Origin: Aptenodytes patagonicus
Lineage: Eukaryota; Chordata; Aves; Sphenisciformes; Spheniscidae
Reading direction: 5' to 3'
DNA: 64,000 bases
Assembly (NCBI RefSeq): GCF_965638725.1
Contig: NC_134959.1
Span: forward strand, 14,123,417 to 14,187,416
This document shows, piece after piece, positions 1 through 13,642 of this stretch (positions are counted from its first letter, which is position 1; each line of letters begins with the position of its first letter). A program made the translations under genes and the position numbers. The notes beneath the pieces were generated by a model. That model saw only the letters and a list, made by a program, of their open reading frames with translations. It searched no databases and was not told the DNA's origin.

Positions 1-2287
1 AAAGGAAATCCTTGTTTCCTTTCGTGTTCTTCAAAATAAGGGAAAACAGAAAGGTGGTGTGGGTTTTTTTTCAAGGTGTTCTGCTGACATCCTGGAAACC
101 GAGAGCAAACCTCAGCTTGGCTGGGATCCCCATCCATTGGCATGCTGGATCTTTAAATGGAGAGGTGCTGAGCCGAAGGAGGAACCATGGGGATTTCTTA
201 CCAGGTGGAAGAGGTTTATTGGCTTTTAGAGAGTGTATTGCTGCCTGGGCTGTGCAGGGTATGAGATGTGACATAGGCTAGGGCGCAGAGGATGTGTGAA
301 GGATCACACCTTAATTTGTGAAGTGTAAAAATTATTGCCTGCTTGAGAAACCAGAGGGATTTTGTGTAATAGGAGGTGTGTGGTGGGCTGTTGAGGGACA
401 CCTGGAGGAGGAGGAGTTGAGGATTCTGCTCTGTACTTCAGCTCAAGCTGTGAAAAATTGGGAGTGGAAGGGACCCGCAAGAGTTAATGTTTTCCTGAGA
501 TTTCTCTCTTACTGGTATACTGAAATATGCAGGAAGCTTTGTTTTTTGTTTTGTTGTTGGTTTTTTTTCTTTTTTTTGTCTTTTGTTAGAATGAAATATT
601 TCTTTTCTAACCTCAACCCTGAAGAGCAGCTGGGGGGAGGCAGGGGAGGGCACTGCAGTTTGGCTCTGTACCATTTGAGCTGTTTGAATTCATTAGCTTG
701 GGAGCCCCCACAAATGCCTCAGGCCGTGTACCTCCTCATGCACCCAACTTGGGAGAATCTCTTACCGCTACTGCATGCATTAGCCTTCGTTAATACAATT
801 AGCATAATAGTGATTAGGATTCATTATTCCCTACAAAAAGATAAAGCCAGCAATACATATCTCAGAATCAAATTCCTCAGCGCCTTGTCTTGGGATTGCT
901 TTATTTTGGAGTTGTTTGCTCTTTATATCCTTCCATCTCCTAGAAAAAAGAAAGCCACTTAATTGTAAAACTATTTGGGTCAAAGAAATGCACTGAGATG
1001 ATCTTTCACGCATGCTAAATAGGTGAATTGATCTATGGGACCCACACAGCTCAGCCAGCCACTCAACAGTCGAAACTGCGAACTTCATCTTCTTCAAGCA
1101 CAAAAGCTACTTAGTTTCCCCCTGTTGAAGACTTTTTATAATAGCAATAAGACAACTCTAGAGAGAACCATCTAATATTAACTCCAGGGAGTAATCATCT
1201 AATCACAATCTGGGGGTGATTTGAAGCACTCATCTGGACCAAATGCCTCACAACACCCCAGGAGTGGTTTTATTGCATGATAGCAGTACCCCATTGAGCC
1301 TTATTGCTTAATTAAAAACAAATTCCCAAGTAATTTTTTTGCCTTTCCATAAAAACACAGTAGTACATAGCATGTATAAAACATCCATTAAATGATGGTA
1401 GATGCAAATTTACATTGTGAGATACGATCCGTTTCTTTACCACTTGGGGTTGAAGTTAAATGTAAAACCATTTCCTATAATCTGTGCACTGCTGTGTTTA
1501 GAGAGGAATAAATATGGGAAAGAGAGGTTCATTGTAGGATGCCTTGTTTTTATTAAGTGATATGTTTGGTCTCCTTACAAAAGAGTTCAAGTTCTCGTCC
1601 ATCTTGCAGACACAATAGTCTATCAACAGCGTGGCCTTTTCTGCTTCCTCCTGGAGATTTCCTCAGCTTGCCGTCGTTTCAGTTCAAGAGGAATCCTGTA
1701 TTTCTGTCTGGGATTTCCATTTCTCTCTGAGCAGAGAGAGCACGAACAGTGCAGGTGACATATTTGGAATACATCTAGCATACTATACAAGTGCTGCCCG
1801 GGTGTCCTTTGTGGGTTTTGTAGTCTAATGTGGATTAAGCCTGGTAGGTGCATGGTACAGCCACTTCTGGTGGTTTTGCTGCACAGTTGACCTCTGCCTG
1901 CACTGGGTGCATGGCTGAGATGTCTCCACCTCCTGCAGTTTGACTGGGACCACTGCTACAGCTGTGGCTGCTCTGCAAGGGACCCAGACTATGGATAGGA
2001 AGAGTATGCAAGTCCTTTTTGTTCACGTTGAGGGTTTGTCCTGCCTCAGCGTCCCAACCCAGAGCTCCCTTACACCTTTACGGAGTGCTTTCATAGCCCC
2101 AAAGTGATTCCCAAACGTAGTGCTCCCCTGAGGACTTTGAGTATTCTTCATATATTACAGGAAAAGGAAGCAAATCCAAGTTTTTAAGTGATTGTCCAAA
2201 AATCGTACAGGAAATGCTAGAGACACTGCTCAGAATCCTGGCAACCAAAGCTATAATTGGGCTTTCAGCTGCAGCACTGAAGTAAAT

Positions 2288-2300
2288 GGGGGGGGGGGGG
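2288..2300. repeat. Poly-G tract (13 G)
   Basis: Uninterrupted run of 13 G in otherwise mixed sequence. Confidence 0.9.
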
Positions 2301-4128
2301 AAAGGATCGCATGACATTTTCTTCAGATTTGTCGCCCGGGGTGCCTTTAATTGGTGGATATAAGCTTGCAAGTACAATATTTTAAATAAAAGCTGAGAAT
2401 TAGTAGTAACTATTACTCTAGTTGTTCCACATGCTGAAGCCTTCTTGTGGTACCTACAAGCTCTGGATAGAGGATGACACTTGGGTCAATCTCACCTGCT
2501 GTGGGCTCCACTCAGTGTTACACACACCCTTCTGGTTTTCCCCATCAAATAGTGGTTCCCCAAGGACTGGTGGGAGCTGAAGCCACATGTGGATATCTAC
2601 TGCTGATAGCAGGTTGCAGCATTCAGGGTTATAGAGGCAGCATGCTTTGTCCCATAGTTAGATTTTGTAAAAAAATAAATGATTTTTTGTTTGGTGAACC
2701 ACTTTGCTAGAATGTTTTGCTGATTTCGTTTTTGATGTCCCATTAGAGAGATGTTAAGTGTTGTGGTGGAGGATTTGTTATAAAGAGGTTATGGCATTGT
2801 ACTAAGGAAATGAATGAGAGTAAAACTAGTCACCTGCTTCTGCTGCCTGAGATCAGTCTGAAAGAGTAGCAAAAAGAATAATTAAGTCTGTATTTAAAAC
2901 AGTTCTGTAGTAACTTGGGACATTGCCACATCAGGAAAGGACATGAAAGGACCTGATAGTGTTCTTGAACAATAAACATTTTTACCTGAAAGATCTCTGC
3001 TGGCTTTATTAGGAATGCCATTATCTTGCTTTGATCTGACTCTCTAGGACTGGCTGCTCATACAGCTGACAAGGAGCAAGTAGCCAACAAAGGAAAGCCC
3101 TAATAGGCTTTAATACCTTTAGTGAAGAGTTTCTCTTCCCCTCAGATGTATGTCACTTTACAAAGGCTCTTTTCTTCTTAATGTATCATGGAGGTGGCTG
3201 TATGCAGTAGGACAAGCGCACACTCTGTTGGCTAAGGGCCAGGGTTTAGCAGACTTGCTGTCAGACTTGACCGGCCCTGTCCCACCGCTCAGCGTGGAGC
3301 TGCGGGGGGTTCAGCAATGCTCCTTGCCTGCCCTGCCTGTGGAGCAGTTGCCACTGACACTGCTACAGCCTGGATGCATCTGCAGGGTAGTGGATGGGAG
3401 CTGCCCAGAGCAGGGCCTGAGGGAGCAGCCATGGCATAGCATCTCCCACTGTTTTTTGGGGGTTTGGGTTTGTTTTTTTTTTTTTTTTGGCATGCCTCGG
3501 TTGCATCAAATGCGTGGCTTACTCTGAGTGACTGCAGCAGTGCTGAAGGGTTTGCAGTGTACAAACCTAGCCTATTCTCTTATCTGAGCACACATTTTTA
3601 AGCTTTAGGACACAGAGTAAACATGATATTATATCTATATTTATTTGGCCTTTTAACAAGATGAGGAGTTAAGAGTCTTACGTTGATGGTTCTGGGACAT
3701 GTATGATTTTCCTTTAATATCCTTTCATGAAGGAAATGAAAAGTGTGATATTTTAGCAGTTGGAAATGCCTGGCTTATTTTGGTTCTGTTTCCTGATTTC
3801 ATTTTGACATGGTAGGCAATTCAGAAAATATATTTGCAGTAAGGAAAATTCAGTTGTTATGGAAACATCTGAGAAAGGCAGCTGACATAGGGTAAGGCAT
3901 GCACCAGATTAGCAGTACGCATAGATGCAGTAAAAAGGCAGGTTCATGTAAGGTAAGAGAGCAGTTTCTAGGCACTGTCTGCTTCATGGGTGTTTTTTCT
4001 GGCAGAAGAGGAGAAAAAAAAAATCACTTTAAAACTGTGAGTGTATGGCTCCATCTTCTGGTACCAAAGCAAAATGTGTTGCTCTGGGTATAGAAGGAGG
4101 TGAGATTTCTATAGCTTTTTTATGTTAG

Positions 4129-4173
4129 CTGCAACAAAAGCAACAACAAAAACAACAGCAACAATAATAATAA
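4129..4173. repeat. CAA/AAT-rich simple repeat
   Basis: Imperfect run of CAA units passing into AAT units (AATAATAATAAAT). Confidence 0.8.
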
Positions 4174-7100
4174 ATTAAAATACCTGTGCCAAGCCACAAG
4201 TTACTTAATGTAGTTTTCCTGAAGCTACAAACCATTCTGCTGCATGGGAAGAAAACTGTCTTTTGAAACATTCTCATAGGTGTATAGCCCCAAAAGTGGC
4301 TTCTCTTCCAAAGCACGACACCACTCTCCTACACGAAAACAATGTTTGACCAGAGCGTGGACTGTACCAGCGAAGCCTGATGCCTGTGTAGGTGCTAATA
4401 TTGTCTCCTGCTTGTAGCTGTAGGATGTTTTTTCTTTGTTTCCCCCTTCCCAACAATATCTTTGGCAAAGTAGCTAAAATTCATGATAGATCTTCACGGA
4501 AACGCTAGCTGGGTTGAAGTAGGAATGAACGGTTCTTTGAGGTAGACTACCAGAAATCAAAAGAAAATAAAGCTTTTTTATCACTTTGCCAAAGAGTGAA
4601 TGTTGTTACAGTGCATATTGCGCATGCTTAATTGAGCTTGATTACTCAATCTGTTCACCTTAGTAACTCATTTTGTTTTAAACAGAAGTAATTATCTTGA
4701 TGCAATGCTGTCCTAACGCTGTTGCTCACAAGTCGTTGCACATAGGAGGTATTGCACTGTAAATGCAAAATTAAAAATATGAATCATGTGTTTTACTTAT
4801 TTTACTTATGTGTACGTATGTAAGTATGTCTCTTCCCCTCTCCCCCCCCCCCCAATATTGGGCCTAGGATATCAGGGACCCTTTATTCTTTGTACGAAGC
4901 ATTAGTTTTCAGTCCAAACTACTGCATGGCAGAACTGTGAGAATGAAGGTGAGGGAACATAAATTTAATGGCCCCACTGCTTCTGCCTATACTTGTGCCA
5001 CTCTTCCACTAACACGAGTGGTGAGTTATTTGCATGCAGCACTTATCCGTGGGGAGGGTTGAGTGGAGACCTGCTTGGAAAGAGTGCGTTCATGTCAGTC
5101 CAGCTCCTGAATGGCAGGGAATCATATCACAAAAATCATCCCTAAACTAAGCACTAGCCAGGGTTTCTCATCATGGCCTCAGCAGCAAGGCTGTGGATCG
5201 AAACTAGAGGTAGAACTAGCCTTTACTCTTCAGTGCGCTGCTTTTAAGGCCCCACACAGAGGGAAGCATTTTAAATGGCCACAGGCTGTGTTGATATAAT
5301 AAGATTGCATCCTCCATGGCTTGCATTTAGCATTTCTAACCTGTCCCTGCAGCCAGAGTGCATTGGACTTCCCCTTGGCACTACCTGAGATTTCCTCTTG
5401 AGGCTGCCTCCAATTCCTACGATCTTTTTCCTCTCCCTATATTTAACCTTCCGCTTCATCCTGTTTCACTTCACTGGTGGTTCCAAGCTTTGATTCTTAG
5501 GGTCTGTGGCTCTCTACGTATCCTGTGGATTATTCTAAAGGGATATACTCGCTTTTCTGAAAGATGTCACAAGGGTAGCGCCTTTCACTGACACTAACGG
5601 TAAATAAATACTACAGACCTCTTTTATTAGGAAGTACAAACCCATAACAAATCCTGCCTGGAGTGTGTTTGATAAATCAGATCTTTTGCAGACATCTGGA
5701 GATTGTGTTTGCAAATCCCCAGCCAGCTTGTTTTGTAGTCATTGTTACCATAATTCAGGTTAATGTTGTTGCCACTTTTTACTTGCTAAAACACATGTGG
5801 TGCTTTATTGCTGAAAAAAGTGGCTGCCTTGGAACAGAAGTTCTTTTAAAACCCTTCTTGGAAGTTTGCTGTTTGGAGAAATAAATGTCAAATCAATTGT
5901 CCTAGCTCCGAACTGCCATTCTGAAAATGCAGCTGTGAAAAGAGATTACTTGGGTACTGTGATGAGGAGCGCGTAATAATCTAGATTGAGAATTATGTAG
6001 CAATAGAGACCTAAAATAACAAGTGGAACAAGTAAACTTTTAGCTTTTCCTGCAAAGATTTGCTTAAAAAGTACTAGATCCCAAGCGAGAATGCTCATGC
6101 CAAGTTTTAAATCTCATTTGAATTTTTATAGCTGTTATAATTTCTGATATATAACCTTGGAAATAGGGTCTCGTAACAGAAATGCCGAGTCCCTTGACTA
6201 CTGCCTCGCAAAAGAGAGTTGCTGTAATAGGCTACAATTCTGAGACAAGTTTGCAAGGCTGGCTTATGTCTGCATATCATCACTCAAATGGGTCTAAGCT
6301 GGGCTCTTCACATTATTTGAGGGTATTTGTGTGTACGTGATCAGCTGTATGCAGCTGTTCCAGTAACGTCAGCCTTCTAAGTTTAACAGGCACAATCCAG
6401 CATGTCCTCATCTGCTGAAATGTTGCCACAGGGAGAGGCTTGGAGCTTGGGCATGCTGTCATGAAAAGTAAAGAAGAGCTTATTTTCTTTTTTTCTGTCC
6501 TTATTCTTCTATGTTTCTGTACAGAAGAAATGGAAGTTCCCAAGGAGCCTGGGCTGCAGAAGGATTCCACATGCCAGTGCTCTTTTCCCTCTCATTATCA
6601 TACGCTTGCAATCAAACTCTAATTTTTGAAATAAAAAACCTGCAGGATTCTTTATTGGGACTATTAAACCTTCAATCTTCATTATTTAGGACGGCTACTT
6701 ACCTTTTACTCAATGAAGCCATAATGCAACTGCTCCTATAAAAACTATCGAAATGGCTACTGTGGCAGTGAGTAGATTTTCCTCTGTGTAAAATAATCCT
6801 CTGTGAGTGAGACATAACTATCATTTACATTAATTAGGCAGCCATATAATGGGGTGTTCAATAGCTATTACATCATTTAAATTCTTCAGTGAGCACCTCA
6901 GCCACGCAAGAACTATCCAGCTGAACATTTCTGAGTCCATAATTTTGAAATAATCCTTTAGAGGAACAATATGCATGGCAGAGTGTTGCAGACAATTTCA
7001 CCAAAAAAAATTCATTTTATTCAGATTTATGGGATTATTTTAACATTTACAAGAAGTGCATAATCCTATTTTTCCCTCCCCCCCAGAATAACAGTGCTAT

Positions 7101-10100
7101 TAAGTGGAGTCCATTTTGGGGCTGATTCTGTGTATACACTAGAGTATGGCCAAGGAGCTTGTAGTCAGAGGTCTGTGCTGGCAGCTGGACCCACGTACAC
7201 AGCGAGCACGTTTCCCTAAGCATTCTGTTATAAGGCTGGGGCCCCGGAGCCACGTGGCTCAGCTGAGAAGCCCTGACTCACAGACAAGTGAGTGCAGTCA
7301 CGCTTGAGGTTTTGTTTTTGAAGTCTTAGCTTTTGCCTTTAACAAGAATATGAGGACTTTAGCATTTATATTCAATTTTGGTTATTGATTTAAAATTTGT
7401 GAGGTCAAGCCAAAATCCTTTGGCATTTCTGGTAATATTATACTTCCCAGAAACTATTATATGAATATTATAATTAATGTACTAACTATATTATTATATA
7501 TTTTTGAATATTTTAAGTTTAGTGTCTCAGTCAGAAGTATGCACATATGTCATGAGGCTAGGAGCTCATTCTGAGAGCTGAAAGAAATGAGGCTGAATTT
7601 ATTAATACACCAGGAAGAGATTTCTATTAACAAGCCTGTACTGCAAATCTTTTAACATGCTGTTCAGCTGCCTGTAGAAGGTGATGGTTATTAGAAGATT
7701 GGTCGGTGCCATGTTTTAAATCAGTGGTGTTTGGCAATAGTTAGGTGCTATGGGAATAGTTCCTAGCAGAATGATGAAAAGTGATAGCCTAAAAATAGGC
7801 TGGGGAGCAGGGCAGGATAGACCGTAAAGTTTAGGTTGTGCCTTTTCCTTCAGCATCCTGGTTCAAAGCTATCAGTTATGTTATTTTAGTCAATTGTATA
7901 CTCAATTTTTTCCTCTTCTTAATGGTTATAAGGTACTGTACCTTATCTGACTAAGTACACACAAATACAATAATAGAAAGTAGCAGAGAGTTCTCTTAAC
8001 AGGGAGAGCTCTTAATTCAGTATTAAATGTTGCTGGGTTCTCTGTAGTTCTCCGTAATTCCTATCCAACAGGCAGAGTGTGCAGAGCTAGGTGTCAAAAC
8101 CCGTCTGTAGGTAGAGCACCAGGTATTTTTTGTCCTGCAGCCCAGGAGGTTTGTGTTTGCCTGGTGTAACTGCTCCTCTCAGCAGCAGTGGATGCTTGAT
8201 CCTCTATTTTTCACATTTGCTCGTTAATTTAATTAAACCAGTACACTGAGGGAGATTTCTGCCTTACCAAAAGAGTACATTTGCATCACATGCTTTAGGG
8301 AAGGTGACTCAGAATTGGAGTTAGTTACCATAGGAATGACAGAATTAAGAAAGGGGAGTGTGAGACAAAGGTGGGTCAAACCTCTGTGAAATTCCATGGA
8401 ATTGGCCGTTGTTGACATATAATTTGACCTGATATGTAGGACCATGTTCTGGTGAATGTTGTAGCATGACAAGCTTTGTAAATCCAGTTTTTATTTGTCT
8501 AACAAGATGAATGAAGGTGAGCATTTGTTATATAGGTCAACTAACGTGCTTTACGCACCAAGGCCCCACACACTAATGAGCTCACCTTGGGTGCAAGAAG
8601 GCAGTACAGCTGGGGTGAGAGGCACAGCTGACAAGGGTTAGTCTTTCAAAGTACTCAGGTGTTTTCCATATCAAGAGTACTTGTTTGGAGTTTTGGTGTT
8701 GCCAAAGAGGCCAGCTGGGCATTTGCTTCAGCTGTGATGGTGCAGGAGACTGGCCTGATATAGCTGTTAGTGGCTATTGGAGACCTTCTGTCCTGCCAGT
8801 ACTGCTCAAACCTCACATGGTGTGTAGGCTGAAGAAGATGGGGCTGTTGGAGCCAGAAAGGAGAGCTCACGGATTGCTGAAGCTTTGTACTTGCATCACC
8901 TATGGTAAGGTCGCTGTGGAGGCAGAGGGAGATTAATTAGGGAAATTGTAGTGTGCGCTGAGGGAGGAGTACGAACCGTAGGAGCTAGGGATTAGCCATC
9001 CAGTAGTCTTCAGTCTCAAGGTGTCAGTGACTGCAGCAGGAGTGATAAGGTGACCAGAACTTTTTGTTAGTTAGAAAACCTGTCTGTGTATGGGTTTGGG
9101 ACTTGTAACTGGGAAATGGGTACATGTAACTGATCTGGTAAGGGGCTGAGGAATTGCCCTGTTTAGATAAAAGTAGTGCCGCCCTGGTTTTGAGAAGACA
9201 CTGCTCCTGTTTCCTGAAAACATGGTGTTGATGCAGAGGAGAAAGATGGTGTCTCAGGTCTAATGCAGTACAGTGGGTCCTGCCCAACATCACAGCTGTG
9301 TTTTAAGTGAATTTTAGGAGTAGAAGGAGGTGTAGGGGGGAAAAAAAAAAGTTACCTGTTCTGGTTATATGAGGCAAAGGATGCTATTTAAGAAAGGAGT
9401 TATAAGCAAAGATGTAAGTTGTTTGATGGCAAACCTGTCAGTAGCTCCACGGTGTGTGCTGGTTCTTTGGTACGTGCACACCAACACAAACACCTGGCAG
9501 AGTGTGGGCCTGGGCTGTTGTAAGAGCACTGTCGCAAGCTCAGCGTTTCCCAGTCATGCTGTCTAATGCCCAAGGACACCATTTTCCTTGGAAAGTGAAA
9601 AATTTTGATAGTTTTTAGATGGTATGCTGTGGCTTTTGCTCACTTCTTAAGGAATGCTTCATATTTGTGGAATGTTAGAGGTTATCTCTCAATCTTTTAT
9701 AAAAGCTTTATAAATACCAGAAGTAAAGAAAAAGTGCCGATGTGTAGAAGGACCAATAGCCCCCAGTTGGTTAGTGTGACACGTGCAGCCTTTAGCAAAA
9801 TTGGAGTATCTTTTTCTCTAGAAAAGTGGAAGCCTGCAGACGACGCACAGAATTACCAGTGTCACGCCGATGAATACCTGCAGCTTTTCTCTGCAGGATT
9901 TGTTTCCCCTGCCAAACAGATTCTCCTTCCCTTTATGATACAGTCTGAACTCCAATTCACTCTGTTTTTTCTTCTGTACTCTTTCTCACCCCATGCCATT
10001 TTTTTGTCTCTTCCTATTAGAAAACACCACCAGTGTTTCCAGACAAGATTTCTAAACCTACGATTTGCAAATTATGGTGAAAATAGCTAAGCCAGGTTTG

Positions 10101-10587
10101 CCTTCCTTTTATGTACGCACCTCAGAACAAGAAGTTTCCTTTTCCAGATCATATCAGCCTGGCTTAGCTATATCCTCTCCTTTTCTTTTGCAGTACAATA
10201 GGAGCATTGTTCTAGTAAAAAATACTAGTTGCCCTTGCCAGGACTTCTCCTTTGCAAAATGCAGCTACTTATTAAGGACTGTGTGTTACTATTCCAAATT
10301 ATTTTAAGGTTTGTTTAACAAGAGTTGCTTAGTCAAAGGTTGTAAGAGGCTTAGAAATTATTTCTAACCTCTTGCATTGACACAAGTCCTCCCAGATGTG
10401 AAATACTAAAATGGACAAAGAGAGTCTGCCAGAGGGACAAACTTGTCCAAGACTTGAGAATTCAATAAAAAGGCTCTGGTCTGTATCAGAATTTTATGCT
10501 CTCTCTTATGCTTCTCTAAAACATTGGGTGGCTTGAATATATAGAGTTAATGTCAGCTACATGCTGCTGTGATTTCAGTGATTTAAT

Positions 10588-12085
10588 ATCACAGAATCAT
10601 AGAATAGTTTGCGTTGGAAGGGACCTCTAAAGGTCATCTAGTCCAACCCCCCTGCCGTGGGCAGGGACATCTTCAACTAGATCAGGTTGCTCAGAGCCCC
10701 ATCCAACCTGACCTGGAATGTTTCCAGGGATGGGGCATCCACCACCTCTCGGGGCAACCTGTGCCAGTGCTCCACCACCCTCAGCGTAAAAAATTTCTTC
10801 CTTATATCTAGTCTACATCTACCCCCCTTTAGTTTAAAGCCATTCCCCCTTGTCCTGTCACAACAGGCCCTGCTAAAAAGTTTGCTGCCATCTTTTTTAT
10901 AAGCCCCCTTTAAGTACTGATAGGCTGCAATAAGGTGTCCCCGAAGCCTTCTCTTCTCCAGGCTGAACAACCCCAACTCTCTCAGCCTTTCTTCATAGGA
11001 GAGGTGTTCCAACCCCCTGATCATTTTTGTGGCCCTCTTCTGGACCCGCTCCAACAGGTCCATGTCTTTCCTGTGCTGAGGGCTCCAGAGCTGGACGCAG
11101 CACTCCAGGTGGGGCCTCACCAGAGCAGAGCAGAGGGGCAGAATCACCTCCCTCGCCCTGCTGGCCACGCTTCTTTTGGTGCAGCCCAGGATACGATTGG
11201 CCTTCTGGGCTGTGAGTGCACATTGCTGGCCCATGTCCAGCTTTTCATCCACCAGTACCCCCAAGTCCTTCTCGGCAGGGCTGCTCTCAATCCCTTCATC
11301 CCCCAGCCTGTATTGATACTGGGGATTGCCCTGACCCAGGTGCAGGACCTTGCACTTGGCCTTGTTGAACCTCATGAGGTTCACACAGGCCCACTTCTCA
11401 AGCTTGTCCAGGTCCCTCTGGATGGCATCCCATCCCTCTGGCATGTCGACTGCACCACTCAGCTTGGTGTCATCTGCAAACTTGCTGAGGGTGCACTCAA
11501 TCTCACTATGTCATTGATGAAGATTAATTAAACAGTACCAGTCCCAGTACGGACCCCTGCAGGACGCCACTTGTCACCAACCTCCATCTGGACATCGAGC
11601 CGTTGACCACTACCCTCTGGATGCGACCATCCAACCAATTCCTCACCCACCGGACAGTCCACCCATCAAATCCATAGCTCTCCAGTTTAGAGAGAAGGAT
11701 GTTGTGGGGGACCGTGTGAAAGGCCTTACAGAGGTCCAGACAGACCACATCTGTAGCCCTTCCCATGTCCACTGCTGTAGTCACTCCATCATAGAAGGCC
11801 ACTAGGTTGGTCAGGCAGGACTTGCCCTTGGTGAAGCCATGCTGGCTGTCTCGAAGCACCTCCCTGTCCTCCATGTGCCTTAGCATAGCTTCCAGGAGGA
11901 TCTGTTCCATGATCTTCCCAGGCACAGAGGTGAGACTGACCGGCCTGTAGTTCCCCAGGTCCTCCTTTTTTCCCTTTTTAAAAATGGGGGTTATGTTTCC
12001 CCTTTTCCTGTCAGTGGGAACTTCACCGGACTGCCACGACTTCTCAAATATGATGGATAGTGGCTTAGCAACTTGAGTTTCCCAA
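10588..12085 (-). mobile_element. CR1 LINE, 5'-truncated, with RT and C-terminal ORF2 remnants
   Basis: The 3' end at 10588 carries the octamer tail (ATTCTATG then ATTCTGTG) and the usual GGACTAGATGACCT-type 3' UTR hairpin region. Coding remnants on the minus strand cover ORF2 from the RT fingers (FEKSW...[19 protein letters not shown]) through QGSVLG to the C-terminal [16 protein letters not shown] block. The frame breaks around 11510-11525 by a shift with stops, so it is dead. The catalytic FADD is still visible at 11468-11482. The 5' end near 12085 is a normal LINE truncation. Its protein differs clearly from the other two copies, so it belongs to another subfamily. Confidence 0.93.
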
Positions 12086-13642
12086 GGAGAGTCCCAAGAG
12101 GTTTTTGGGAGTTTCCATTGTATTGCTGTGTAATCCATCTTTTAGAGGAAATATTAAAAAACCCTCAAATAGAAAATTGTCTGTGTTTTCTTGGATGTGA
12201 CTCAGCTTTAATTTCAAGCATTTCCTACAATGAATTATTTCGAGGTTTCAAACAGAAATTACTGGGGTTTTTTGTTTGTTTTCCCATTCTTGCTTAAATG
12301 TTCAAAATTCAGTAACTGGATTGTTTACAATTGCTTCAGTTCAGATTGGTTATAAATATATGTGACTTTGTATATATTATATATACGTAGTAATAGGAAA
12401 GTAGAGATGTGTGTAACATAGTGAGACAGTATATTGTTCATTGTTCGTTATTCCCTGGTTAGCCTTTTCTTTAGTGAGAGTTTAGGTATAAAAATCATTA
12501 CAAAAAACGTGTCTCTACTGCATGCAATTCAGAGTTGAACATAAGAAGGAAGAGGCATATTAGAGACAGCTGTGATTAGTTCTCCAATTTTCTAATATTA
12601 AATCCATTAAGTATTTACTGTCTCAGCTAATGAAGAGATGGGGAATGGTCATGAATCAGCAGGGGAGGACTGGTGAGCAGTCATTTTCACGTTACCCAGT
12701 TTCTAAGGAGGTTCCTTCACAAGCAATGGGGAGTTTAACGTGTTCTAGTGAAAGATGAACACAGATCCGTGTTCTGGAGAAAGCAGATGGGATGGGGGTT
12801 TGGTTCAAGGAGCTGATGGGTAGATGGTGATACCAGCGGTCTGCAGGAGCGATTTAGCTTAAGTGATTTATGGGAGCTGTTTGGAACACTTCACTGAGTC
12901 ATTACAAAAAGGCCTCTTCAGGTGATTTACCAACTGCAGTAAAGGTGTCTTGAATGCCTTGGCTGTTCAGCTCTCTTCTTATTCTTCATTTGTCATCTGT
13001 CTTTATGTGCTACTAGCATGTGATTACCTTGAGGAGGAGACCTTTGAACATCTCTTCAGCACTCTTCACTGTAAATAATGAATACCTTGCTATTATTTAT
13101 CGAAAGGGACTGCTAGGCAGCGTTTGTCTTTTTTGGTCACTGAAATAGTTTAAAAAATGGAAATGCCAGTGGCTATGGGAAGTTGTATCATGTTCATCTA
13201 TGTGTCCATATGGTAGAATATGGTATGTCCTTCACAGCACAATGAAACATGATTGTGCCTAATTCCAATTTGTATGGCATTCCCATTAATGATGTCTATG
13301 TAAGACATCCATTAAAAGCCCTTAATGTTAATTAACCGGACTATGCCAATGAAGTGCTGTTAGCTGCCCCCTATTAATTTAATATTAGAGGTATTTAACA
13401 GGTGTCTTAATTAGATGTTACACTGAAGGCTATGAGCAAAATTAAAATTAGGTGATTGTCCTGAAAAGAAAGTTTCTGCTATGATTTATGCTTTCAACCT
13501 CTTTGTTATTCCTTCTGGCCTCTCACAGGAAACCAAGGGATTTAATTTCGGAGAATGCTGAGAGGAATAATAGGTACTAGGTAGAATAGTAACTTGGGTC
13601 TAACAGCTTTAACACATCTTGTTCTTACTTCACAGATATATA
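12086..13642. other. Non-coding spacer between two CR1 copies
   Basis: No gene is visible. It includes an AT-rich palindromic patch near 12352-12392 and an AT-rich block at 13230-13460 that resembles conserved non-coding sequence. Confidence 0.6.

Larger units (their letters stand above)
1..10587. other. Intergenic, no recognised gene
   Basis: The stretch is AT-rich with short open frames only; the longest (318-962, 214 codons) shows no family features. It contains homopolymer and simple repeats (13 G at 2288-2300, T run near 3472-3488, CAA-rich 4129-4173, C run near 4844-4853). Blocks such as 6640-6960 look unusually ordered and may be conserved non-coding DNA. No PLEKHF1-like sequence, expected somewhere downstream of POP4, was seen. 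Confidence 0.6.

Noticed and set aside
318-962. 214-codon open frame on the plus strand
   Set aside because: It is built from pyrimidine-rich low-complexity sequence with no recognisable motif or splice context.
9605-10090. 161-codon open frame on the plus strand
   Set aside because: No known domain, no promoter or coding-like features; length is compatible with chance in 64 kb.
10935-11531. 198-codon open frame on the plus strand
   Set aside because: Antisense shadow of the CR1 ORF2 remnant.
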